NCBI GenBank assembly: GCA_002730365.1
Contig: PBZZ01000002.1
Coordinates: 1-15,091 of the forward strand
Source of the DNA: Deltaproteobacteria bacterium
GTDB lineage: Bacteria > SAR324 > NAC60-12
Reading direction: 5' to 3'
DNA length: 15,091 bases
The notes under the pieces are model-generated. The model had not been told where the DNA came from. It saw only the letters and a program-made list of their open reading frames with translations, and made no database searches. Shown here piece after piece: positions 6,298 through 12,953 of this stretch (the first letter of the stretch is position 1; the number at the start of each line of letters is the position of its first letter). Position numbers and translations under genes: made by a program.

Positions 6298-6777
6298 TTA
6301 CTTAGGAATGTTTACTTCACCATCAGTCGCTGTCTGATCTGCTTCCCAGTTAGCATACTTGGAATAATCTCCACCTTTTTTAGAATACTTAGAGTTAGTT
6401 CTAACTTTAATCTTCTTACGTTTCTCTTGGATTTCAATCTCTAACCAAGGTTCTGCTTCCACTCCCATCACTAGGGTTCTGTATAGATTTAATGTTTCTA
6501 AACCACCTTCTAGTTTAACAATATCATCACGCATTTCATTCATTCTAGTGAAATCAACTCTTGTCTCTGCTGACTCAAAGTTCATAGCAGATAGTGATGC
6601 TTGAAGTTCAGTATATTCTTTATACTTTTCTCTATGCTGATAGCGTAAATTTAACCAGAGATCTTCAAATGATTTAACTGCATCTTGTGCAGTATCTACC
6701 TCTGTAATTTGCTCAGGCAATTCGGGCAATTCTGAGGATTCTCCGTCAGGTAATACTACATCTAATGGTACTGTCAT
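6298..6777 (-). CDS. Charged, probably helical phage protein of unknown function
   Basis: This 159-residue protein has three parts. It has an acidic, proline-containing N-terminus (about residues 1-30). A long charged helical stretch follows (about 32-125), with heptad-like spacing of L, M and F that could form a coiled coil. It ends in a basic, tyrosine- and lysine-rich tail (K-K-I-K-V-R-T-N-S-K-Y-S-K-K-G-G-D-Y-S-K) leading to an acidic end. There is no membrane segment or catalytic motif. It lies two bases after the halogenase stop and abuts the first oxygenase, so it is co-transcribed with both. A scaffold, chaperone or small structural role is possible, but I do not recognise the family. 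Confidence 0.72.
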   Translation of the reverse strand: MTVPLDVVLPDGESSELPELPEQITEVDTAQDAVKSFEDLWLNLRYQHREKYKEYTELQASLSAMNFESAETRVDFTRMNEMRDDIVKLEGGLETLNLYRTLVMGVEAEPWLEIEIQEKRKKIKVRTNSKYSKKGGDYSKYANWEADQTATDGEVNIPK

Positions 6778-6779
6778 AA

Positions 6780-8348
6780 TTAACTGTAAATAGTTTGCTT
6801 TTGAAATTCGTATGACGAGGGTAGATCATCACACCAATGATACATTGCTTTGTTCCAACCGTCAAATAACAACTCTGCTTTGTCAAGTTCAATCTTGTCC
6901 GCTGCCTCTGATAGTTGATTTTGTAGTCGGGTAAGTTTCAATGTATGTTTATTTAGGGGATTAAAACCCATGCCTGCTCCTATGTATCTAAGTCCATCAT
7001 TATAGTTTTGATCGCCAGACCATTCATAGGTAACATGCTTTTCAGAACTATATTTAACAAATAGATTATCTAGTGATGCAGTCGTAAAATCATATTCTAC
7101 ATCATTTGCTACGGTTTGCCAATAGGGTGTTTCCCGAGCAGAAAAGGCATAATGAGCAGCAATGAAATTCTTGAATCCTTCTATTTCAAGATCATTCACT
7201 AAGTTTAGCATATCTGCTTCGACTTTGGGTACAAATCCCTCTCTACCTTTCAAAGTGTTACAGATTCTAATGATCTGTTCATGTGTTGTCAATAGTCCTG
7301 TTGCTTCTAATGGTTCAACAAAACAGTTTGCTAACCCAACTGCTACTACATTCTTCTCCCATGCTTTTTCATGCTTACCATTTCTAAATGGTACTGTCCT
7401 AAACTTTGCTTGGTCTGCCCTTGTCTTACCACTTCTTCTAACTAGGTATTGATATAGTTCTTCTTCTGGATTCTTTGCAAAGTCTTTTGAGTGTACATAA
7501 CCACACCCTGATCTTTGCCATAATGGTACGTCCCAGACCCAACCATTATCTATTGCAGTACATGTAGTTGTATTAGTAACTTCTATTTCTGGTTGTTCAT
7601 GTGGCATATGACATGTAACTGCTGTATCATTTAACAAACAACCACCTTCATTTACATGAAATGATTTAAAAGGTACGTTCATAATACCTTCTAATAATAC
7701 TGAGTTGAAACCTGTGCAGTCTATATACAAATCATATTTTAGTTCTTTGCTTCCTGCATATAATATGTCAATGTTACCATGCTCATCTTTTACACACCCT
7801 GTGATGTGTCCGTACATATGATTTACTTCTTGACATCTATTATCTCGTAACCACTGACCAAACTTAACTGCGTCCATATGATATGCAGTATCATGATCGA
7901 AAGGAAACTTATCACATCTTGTTAGTTTATTAGCGTATGCTAGATGACCTATGATATTCATAGATCGAGCAAATGTGTCTCTTGTAAACTTCTCTGGTTT
8001 CTCTATATTCAGAGCAAACCATGACATCCACCCATGTGGTAGATCATTTACAATAGTAGATTTACCAAAGGGATAATCCCATGTCTCTCCCTTCTTATAG
8101 AAATCAGTAAATCTTATGTTGGATTTATATGTGCTTCCTGTCTCCTTCATCCATTCTTCATCTTTCAAGTCTAATAACGCAAAAAAGTCGTTGATCTGCC
8201 CTAGGGTAGATTCTCCTACACCTATGATGGGTTGATCTTTCGACTCTATAAGACTAACTTGAATATGTGGGCAAAGTTTCACTAAGGCGGTAGCAGTCAT
8301 CCATCCTGCGGTACCACCTCCCACAATGAGTACATTACGAATTTGCAT
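6780..8348 (-). CDS. FAD-dependent tryptophan halogenase-like protein
   Basis: This 522-residue flavoprotein matches the tryptophan halogenase family (PrnA/RebH type). The N-terminal FAD site is V-L-I-V-G-G-G-T-A-G-W-M near residues 6-17, then G-V-G-E-S-T near 43-48. K75 in S-T-Y-K-S-N-I-R-F corresponds to the catalytic lysine (K79 of PrnA). The family signature W-x-W-x-I-P appears as W270-V-W-D-V-P275, and F-V-E-P-L-E348-A-T-G holds the counterpart of PrnA E346. The Ser next to that Glu in PrnA is Ala here. These enzymes use FADH2 from a partner reductase, chloride or bromide and O2 to halogenate tryptophan or related indoles; no reductase is in this window. Homologues called prnA occur in some T4-like cyanophages. 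The true substrate, free or peptide-bound tryptophan or another aromatic, is not decided by sequence. It starts nine bases after the upstream stop. Confidence 0.9.
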   Translation of the reverse strand: MQIRNVLIVGGGTAGWMTATALVKLCPHIQVSLIESKDQPIIGVGESTLGQINDFFALLDLKDEEWMKETGSTYKSNIRFTDFYKKGETWDYPFGKSTIVNDLPHGWMSWFALNIEKPEKFTRDTFARSMNIIGHLAYANKLTRCDKFPFDHDTAYHMDAVKFGQWLRDNRCQEVNHMYGHITGCVKDEHGNIDILYAGSKELKYDLYIDCTGFNSVLLEGIMNVPFKSFHVNEGGCLLNDTAVTCHMPHEQPEIEVTNTTTCTAIDNGWVWDVPLWQRSGCGYVHSKDFAKNPEEELYQYLVRRSGKTRADQAKFRTVPFRNGKHEKAWEKNVVAVGLANCFVEPLEATGLLTTHEQIIRICNTLKGREGFVPKVEADMLNLVNDLEIEGFKNFIAAHYAFSARETPYWQTVANDVEYDFTTASLDNLFVKYSSEKHVTYEWSGDQNYNDGLRYIGAGMGFNPLNKHTLKLTRLQNQLSEAADKIELDKAELLFDGWNKAMYHWCDDLPSSYEFQKQTIYS

Positions 8349-8357
8349 TATGTAGGT

Positions 8358-8888
8358 TTAAGCGTCAGGATCTGGGTTTGCGTTCTTTGGATCGTATTTT
8401 CCTATCTTAAATTCTATCTGAACTTCTTCTGGCATTTCATCTGGACCCATCCATGCAGGCATTGTTTCATCATGTGGGAATGGTTCATCTGGTAACACTT
8501 TCTGTGTCTCCATGTGAGTTTCGCCACTCATTTCATCTAATACTTCTACTTCTTCATATTGAACAGGTGGGCATTCTTCCTTAACCTTCTTGATATGATT
8601 GAAAAACTCACCAGTTTGATCTAATGTACCATTCTTGATGTCATTATAGATCATAGAAAGTTGCATCCCTGGGTCGCCATAACTTACTTGGCGAATTAAT
8701 TCTGGATCATGAAATTCAAAATCTGGAATCCATTCTCCTAGTTCTAACTTCCATAAGTTAGATGCTTCGTCAGGTATATCCATCCATTTCATAGATGACC
8801 CTGGACCTGTGTAGACCTCGAATTCGCTTCCTGCTTCAACGATGTCTGTAATAAATCCGTCTGCACGGACTAATGCTCTTTTTCCCAT
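8358..8888 (-). CDS. Acidic phage protein with tail-assembly-chaperone-like stretch
   Basis: This 176-residue acidic protein opens with M-G-K-R-A-L-V-R-A-D-G-F-I-T-D-I-V, a segment like those seen in tail-fibre-associated proteins. Its centre reads Y-G-D-P-G-M-Q-L-S-M-I-Y-N-D-I-K-N-G-T-L then F-F-N-H-I-K-K-V-K-E-E-C-P (about 70-107). That pattern (D-x-x-x-Q-L-x-x-x-Y-x-D-x-x-x-G ... I-x-x-V-K) recalls short phage tail or XkdW-like proteins. The C-terminal third is rich in E, D, P and M and probably disordered. It starts two bases after the stop of a glycine-rich fibre gene, so a role in folding or attaching the fibre is a reasonable inference. The family is not confidently recognised. Confidence 0.7.
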   Translation of the reverse strand: MGKRALVRADGFITDIVEAGSEFEVYTGPGSSMKWMDIPDEASNLWKLELGEWIPDFEFHDPELIRQVSYGDPGMQLSMIYNDIKNGTLDQTGEFFNHIKKVKEECPPVQYEEVEVLDEMSGETHMETQKVLPDEPFPHDETMPAWMGPDEMPEEVQIEFKIGKYDPKNANPDPDA

Positions 8889-8890
8889 TG

Positions 8891-9691
8891 TTAATCGAAT
8901 TCGTAAACTACAACAATACCTTGGCGTCCGTCTCCACCCCTTTCAGAGTTTCTACCAGAACTACCACCCGCACCATATGCAGCATGTGCTCTATGACGCT
9001 GTGCCCACTGCTGCTGTCTGTGAGCAGTAGGAGCAGAACCACCCCAGAAAGATGTTCCACCATGACCTAACCCTGGTGGGTTTCTGTGTCCTTGACCAGA
9101 ACCACCATAGATTCTAACAGAACCTTGGTTTGGGTTTCCACCAGTAGCACCTTCATGCTGCTGACGTCTGTTAGCACCCTGTCCACCACCAGATGAGACG
9201 TAGTTACCAAAGGATGAAGTTCCTCCGTTACCACCACGACCTGAGTAACCAGTTCCACCACCCGCACCACCAACGGTAACAGAGATAGAGTTGATATTCT
9301 CAACGTTGACTATGGATTCTGTATGTGCACCAGCACCCGCTGATTCTCCATAACCTGATCCACCGCCACCGCCACCAGTACACATAACCCAAATACGTTT
9401 GATACCACTTGGTTTATTCCATGTACTATTACCATTATACACTGAAATGGATTTTGGTCCACCACCTGATTCGATAGTACCCCATGACATTGTACTACCG
9501 TTTGTAGTCAAGAATTTACCTGACTGTCCTGATACTGACGGAATAACCTGTGCAGATGACCCTGCTATTGTTCCGTTAATATTAATGTTGCTTACAGTAA
9601 GAGTACCATTCACTGTGATGGAACCAGAACTTAGGTTTAATCCACCAGAACCTGAGAGGTCTCTAATTGATGTTACTTTGAGGGTACTCAT
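8891..9691 (-). CDS. Glycine-rich tail fibre/adhesin, paralogue 1
   Basis: This 266-residue protein starts like a phage fibre (L-K-V-T-S-I-R-D-L-S, then repeated S/N-G-T-I/L-x-V strands to about residue 45) and has a G-Q-S-G-K-F-L-T-T-N-G linker near 55-65. From about residue 80 it becomes a C-terminal glycine-rich domain with W91-N-K-P-S-G, C104-T-G6 and many G-G-x-G steps. A basic patch rich in H, R and Q follows (about 223-237), and a closing G-I-V-V-V-Y-E-F strand ends it. This matches the glycine-rich domain common at fibre tips, where glycine loops present receptor-binding surfaces. About 90% of the last 187 residues are identical to the neighbouring gene. The ATG is preceded by AAGGAG with an unusually long spacing of 12 bases and by a perfect late promoter box. 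Confidence 0.87.
   Translation of the reverse strand: MSTLKVTSIRDLSGSGGLNLSSGSITVNGTLTVSNININGTIAGSSAQVIPSVSGQSGKFLTTNGSTMSWGTIESGGGPKSISVYNGNSTWNKPSGIKRIWVMCTGGGGGGSGYGESAGAGAHTESIVNVENINSISVTVGGAGGGTGYSGRGGNGGTSSFGNYVSSGGGQGANRRQQHEGATGGNPNQGSVRIYGGSGQGHRNPPGLGHGGTSFWGGSAPTAHRQQQWAQRHRAHAAYGAGGSSGRNSERGGDGRQGIVVVYEFD
8973..9007. repeat. 35-base perfect direct repeat, copy 1 (within paralogue 1)
   Basis: This 35-base segment is identical to 9806-9840, offset by 833 bases. It encodes the conserved W-A-Q-R-H-R-A-H-A-A-Y-G patch of the fibre domain. Flanking codons have drifted synonymously, so this island is more conserved than its surroundings and could support recombination between the two fibre genes. 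Confidence 0.85.
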
Positions 9692-9715
9692 TGGGTACTA
9701 AATCTCCTTCGTTGT

Positions 9716-9723
9716 TATTTATA
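9716..9723 (-). promoter_or_regulatory. T4-type late promoter box TATAAATA
   Basis: The minus strand carries the exact T4 late consensus TATAAATA right after the stop of the upstream fibre gene, in a 32-base gap. Transcription should start about six bases downstream, next to AAGGAG at 9709-9704, serving the fibre gene starting at 9691 and probably the genes beyond it. Confidence 0.72.
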
Positions 9724-10527
9724 TCAAATAAATTCGTAGACAACTACGATTCCTTGACGTCCATCACCACCACGTTCGTTGTTTCTACCTGATGAACCGC
9801 CTGCTCCATATGCAGCATGTGCTCTATGACGCTGTGCCCATTGTTGTTGTCTATGGGATGTTGGTGCAGCACCACCCCAGAATGAACAACCACCATGTCC
9901 TAACCCTGGTGGGTTTCTATGACCCTGTGATGAACCACCATAGATTCTTACTGAACCTTGGTTGGGGTTACCACCTGTGGCACCATCATGTTGTTGTCTC
10001 CTGTTGGCACCTTGACCACCACCTGATGAACAATAGTTACCAAATGATGATGTACCACCATTTCCAGCACGACCAGAGTAACCAGTACCACTACCAGCAC
10101 CACCAACTGTTACTGAAATACTATTGATGTTAGTTACATCAACAAATGATTCTGTATGGGCACCAGCAGCACCAGATTCACCATATCCAGAACCACCTCC
10201 ACCACCACCTGTGCATTTAACCCAGATCCTTTTTACTCCGCTGGGTTTGTTCCATGTAGAGTTACCATTATATACTGAAATTCCATTTGGAATACCTTTG
10301 TTTGTTGAGTTTCCAACCCACTGGATCTGTGATCCATTAGTACTTAAAAATGATCCTGATTGTCCTGACTGCGATGGAACAATATAACCTGATGAACCTG
10401 ATACATTTCCATTTATAACAATATTAGTGACATTGAGGGTACCATTAGCAGTTATCGTTCCGTTTGAGAACGACATACCGCCTTGATTACTAAGGTCTTT
10501 AACTTGTGCAACGGTTAACCGAGTCAT
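9724..10527 (-). CDS. Glycine-rich tail fibre/adhesin, paralogue 2
   Basis: This 267-residue protein has the same architecture as its downstream neighbour. It has a fibre-like N-terminus (L-T-V-A-Q-V-K-D-L-S, then short beta repeats), a G-Q-S-G-S-F-L-S-T-N-G linker, and a C-terminal glycine-rich domain ending G-I-V-V-V-Y-E-F. The N-terminal 75 residues are diverged, while the last 187 differ at about 19 positions. At DNA level many third positions differ, so the domain is held by selection on protein and not by a very recent copy. Differences include V/C and T/C changes that add cysteines here. AAGG six bases before the ATG and a GATAAATA late-type box just upstream support the start. Virion location is expected. 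Confidence 0.87.
   Translation of the reverse strand: MTRLTVAQVKDLSNQGGMSFSNGTITANGTLNVTNIVINGNVSGSSGYIVPSQSGQSGSFLSTNGSQIQWVGNSTNKGIPNGISVYNGNSTWNKPSGVKRIWVKCTGGGGGGSGYGESGAAGAHTESFVDVTNINSISVTVGGAGSGTGYSGRAGNGGTSSFGNYCSSGGGQGANRRQQHDGATGGNPNQGSVRIYGGSSQGHRNPPGLGHGGCSFWGGAAPTSHRQQQWAQRHRAHAAYGAGGSSGRNNERGGDGRQGIVVVYEFI
9806..9840. repeat. 35-base perfect direct repeat, copy 2 (within paralogue 2)
   Basis: This is the second copy of the segment at 8973-9007, in the same reading frame of the paralogous glycine-rich fibre. Recombination between the copies would delete one late promoter and fuse the N-terminus of paralogue 2 to the C-terminus of paralogue 1. Confidence 0.85.
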
Positions 10528-10543
10528 TTGATACCTTTTCTTT

Positions 10544-10551
10544 TATTTATC
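10544..10551 (-). promoter_or_regulatory. Late-promoter-like box GATAAATA
   Basis: The minus strand has GATAAATA, one mismatch from the T4 late consensus, overlapping the TAG of the preceding gene. The AAGG ribosome site follows at 10537-10534 and the fibre ATG at 10527. The arrangement mirrors the box at 9716-9723, which strengthens both calls. Confidence 0.6.
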
Positions 10552-11129
10552 TAATTGGGAGCAATAGGACGTGTCGCCCCATCTTCCAAATACTTTTGAT
10601 GTGCTTCCCACTCTTCGTCAGTAGGATAATACCCTGGGTTGTAGATCATCTTATTTATGGCAGAACGCTCAAAAGTCCCTGGGGTGTCATGATTACAAGG
10701 TTGTATATTGAATACAACTTTCTGTTCTACTACTGGACTGTCTCCTTCACAGAACCAGAATGTTGCATCATATAGATTAGTGCCTTCTTCTATGTGGTCA
10801 CCATCATCAAAACCACTGATCCATATTTCCTCGAAACATGATTGGTCTGATGCTATTGGACCGTCATGTGTAATTGAGTAGATACTTGCCTTATCTCTCT
10901 GTCTTATGATGTCTATACCATATTTAAGGTTATCATATTCAGTAAAATAAGATCCATTACTACCGTTCTTGATAGCACCAACATGACACTGTATATTTGG
11001 TGCATGAAATATAGAGCGAGAGATCATAATACTCTGCTTATCAATATCTATGATGAAATTGAAATGTGTGTGACGTTGTACGTCTGTGATGGTGTCGACA
11101 CCACCATTGTCAATGTTAGTAAATTCCAT
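10551..11129 (-). CDS. Unrecognised protein in the fibre module
   Basis: This 192-residue soluble protein has no signal peptide or membrane segment. The first two thirds look beta-rich (F-N-F-I-I-D-I-D, S-I-M-I-S-R-S-I-F, A-S-I-Y-S-I-T-H-D, E-I-W-I-S-G-F-D-D-G-D, D-A-T-F-W-F-C). The last quarter has N-P-G-Y-Y-P-T-D-E-E-W-E-A-H-Q-K-Y-L, likely a short helix. Its ATG overlaps the TAA of the glycine/cysteine-rich adhesin gene (TAATG) and has GAGG eight bases upstream, so it is probably made together with that adhesin. Position suggests a virion or fibre-assembly role, but I recognise no family and no motif that would decide it. Confidence 0.7.
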   Translation of the reverse strand: MEFTNIDNGGVDTITDVQRHTHFNFIIDIDKQSIMISRSIFHAPNIQCHVGAIKNGSNGSYFTEYDNLKYGIDIIRQRDKASIYSITHDGPIASDQSCFEEIWISGFDDGDHIEEGTNLYDATFWFCEGDSPVVEQKVVFNIQPCNHDTPGTFERSAINKMIYNPGYYPTDEEWEAHQKYLEDGATRPIAPN

Positions 11130-12070
11130 TAAGTTTGCCTCTCGTAACCAATAACAATTCGACCTGTACCACCGTTTCTGTTTCCTGCACCATTTCTGAA
11201 TGAGTGACCAGATTCCCCTGCGGTACCGTAGTTTCCAGCAGCAGTTCTTGATGATAACGCTGATCCAATAACGAAGTTAGATCCACCGCCACCGCCTGCT
11301 GCACCATGACAGTCACATCCTGGGTCTCCACCGACGTTACCGCCTGCGTAACCTCCTCCGCCACCGCCACCACCAGAGCGATCTCCACCTGGGCGTCCAT
11401 TAGAACCTACTCCACCACCACCGTTTGCACAACACGAACCTCCTCCTGCACTGCACGAACCACCTTGACCGTTTTGATTTCCACCACCACCTTGTCCTGC
11501 ACCACCGCAACCTTCGCGACCACCTCCGCCACCGCCACCGCCAGCGACTAACCATATGTTTCCAAATGCTTCGGTACCATTGTATAAGACGGTGCCAGCA
11601 CCGCCACCCCCGCCACCAGCGGAACATCCTCGACATCCTGCATACCTTCCTTGTCCTCCATTACACCATGAACTTCCATTACTTCCTGCTCCTCCTGCTC
11701 CCCAACAACCATAGCAACCACTACCATTTCCACCGCCACCACCGACTGCGACTCTAAAACTTTGTCCTGCTGTTACTTGAAAACTTCCAAATGCGAATCC
11801 ACCAGACCCACCGCCTGCTCCACCTTGTCCACCATTTCCTCCTGCACCACCCCATGCCCATACATAGATGATACCTTCTCCTGTACCTGATATATCGTTT
11901 ATACTGAATGTGCTTGTACCACTAGACTGCCATGAGTGTAGAGTGAGTGGTATATTGTCTGCGTCACTATGAGAACCAGTTGAAAGAGATCCACCAGATG
12001 CAGCAATGTATGGTGTAGAGTCTCCTCCTCCACCACCCATTTGCATAAGTTTATTGGTTCCAATAGGCAT
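11129..12070 (-). CDS. Glycine- and cysteine-rich adhesin with ALK/LTK-type glycine-rich domain
   Basis: This 313-residue protein has a short N-terminal lead (M-P-I-G-T-N-K-L-M-Q-M then five glycines). A beta segment around 40-70 ends in G-I-I-Y-V-W-A-W-G-G-A-G-G. The long domain after that has G-S-F-Q-V-T-A-G-Q-S-F-R-V-A-V-G5, N-I-W-L-V-A-G8, G8-Y-A-G-G-N-V and G5-S-N-F-V, and closes with G-R-I-V-I-G-Y-E. These landmarks match the glycine-rich domain of the ALK/LTK receptors and its bacterial relatives (Pfam Gly_rich, PF12810), which folds with polyglycine-II helices. Eleven cysteines (119, 122, 136, 146, 149, 188, 206, 213, 214, 252, 254), several as C-x-C, C-x-x-C or CC, are unusual for a phage fibre. 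It is probably a virion surface adhesin; the gene begins five bases after the upstream stop. Confidence 0.85.
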   Translation of the reverse strand: MPIGTNKLMQMGGGGGDSTPYIAASGGSLSTGSHSDADNIPLTLHSWQSSGTSTFSINDISGTGEGIIYVWAWGGAGGNGGQGGAGGGSGGFAFGSFQVTAGQSFRVAVGGGGGNGSGCYGCWGAGGAGSNGSSWCNGGQGRYAGCRGCSAGGGGGGAGTVLYNGTEAFGNIWLVAGGGGGGGGREGCGGAGQGGGGNQNGQGGSCSAGGGSCCANGGGGVGSNGRPGGDRSGGGGGGGGYAGGNVGGDPGCDCHGAAGGGGGSNFVIGSALSSRTAAGNYGTAGESGHSFRNGAGNRNGGTGRIVIGYERQT

Positions 12071-12075
12071 AATAA

Positions 12076-12942
12076 TTAACTAGCGAAATTCGTTACCATG
12101 ACAAAACAAGTCCACTGAGAACCTTCCAAGTAGAACATACACTGATATGAGTTCGCATATTCTGCTGGGGTCAAGTCATCTACGTTAAAATGTGTGTCTG
12201 CTGTACTACCATTTACCTGTACAGATGTAATAGCACCATTACCATTTCGTTGGTATATAAGCACTGATCCGTTAAACATGATACCAGACTCATTCGGTAC
12301 ATTATTAAAGTTCATAGTAATGTTACCGTTATACCCTGTTGGGTTTTTGGTTTCAAATACGTTTGCTATGCTATGATCCACAGTTACAGTAGATGACTTA
12401 GCAAATGATAGTATTCTTTCTTTTGTTTGTCCGAACTCAAAGGTAGACCCTGGCACCATTCTTAGATGCTGGTTAATACCTAAGTTATTGTAATATCTAT
12501 ATGCACTAAGATCTTCGTCAGGACCAATAATAGTCCATGTTGCACCATTCTCAATAGTAACAGTATAACCATTTGCAACTTGAATAGGAGCAGCAGTAAA
12601 ACCGTTAGTAAACTCTACACCATTGTTAGCACTGGGTCCTATTGTTAGGTTCTCAGAAATGGTAGTACCGTTAGTTCTTATAATACTATCTTCACCAATA
12701 CTGGGTCCACCACCACCAACGTCATCCCACCCTGGTGACCCTGGTCCGTTGACATCAGGTAAGTAACCTTGGAAAATCTTCTCGCTGTTGTTGTAGATGA
12801 TAGTACCTAACGCAACAGTTCCAAGGGCATTGATTTGTGTTTGGTTTAAACTAGGTAAGTTGACTTGTTCTGTGACAGTCAGGGCAGTAATAATTGCTCT
12901 TGTCGCATCGCTAATCTGATTACCAATTATTTTGGTTGACAT
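12076..12942 (-). CDS. Tail fibre-like virion structural protein
   Basis: This 288-residue protein begins M-S-T-K-I-I-G-N-Q-I-S-D, then L-G-T-I-I-Y-N-N-S-E-K-I-F-Q-G-Y near residues 45-60, and a P/G-rich hinge with W-D-D-V-G4-P (about 66-80). The remainder consists of short beta repeats (T-N-G-T-T-I-S-E-N-L-T-I, V-E-F-T-N-G, I-E-N-G-A-T-W-T-I). The start and the hinge are typical of marine myovirus fibre or structural proteins, and the rest suggests a trimeric beta-helix. The C-terminal part (S-Y-Q-C-M-F-Y-L-E-G-S-Q-W-T-C-F-V) looks like a beta-sandwich tip. AAGG nine bases before the ATG, 11 bases after the large structural gene, supports the start. The exact virion position is unknown. Confidence 0.78.
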   Translation of the reverse strand: MSTKIIGNQISDATRAIITALTVTEQVNLPSLNQTQINALGTVALGTIIYNNSEKIFQGYLPDVNGPGSPGWDDVGGGGPSIGEDSIIRTNGTTISENLTIGPSANNGVEFTNGFTAAPIQVANGYTVTIENGATWTIIGPDEDLSAYRYYNNLGINQHLRMVPGSTFEFGQTKERILSFAKSSTVTVDHSIANVFETKNPTGYNGNITMNFNNVPNESGIMFNGSVLIYQRNGNGAITSVQVNGSTADTHFNVDDLTPAEYANSYQCMFYLEGSQWTCFVMVTNFAS

Positions 12943-12953
12943 TAGATTCTACC

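Noticed and set aside
10652..10659. CATAAATA on the minus strand as another late promoter
   Set aside because: It lies inside the coding sequence at 10551-11129 and encodes ordinary residues. No gene start follows at a sensible distance.
9067..11757. Long open frames on the plus strand and in other minus frames across the fibre genes, rich in P, T, H or V
   Set aside because: They are shadows of glycine-rich coding sequence: GGN codons read in other frames give few stops. They lack ribosome sites and the typical composition of real proteins.
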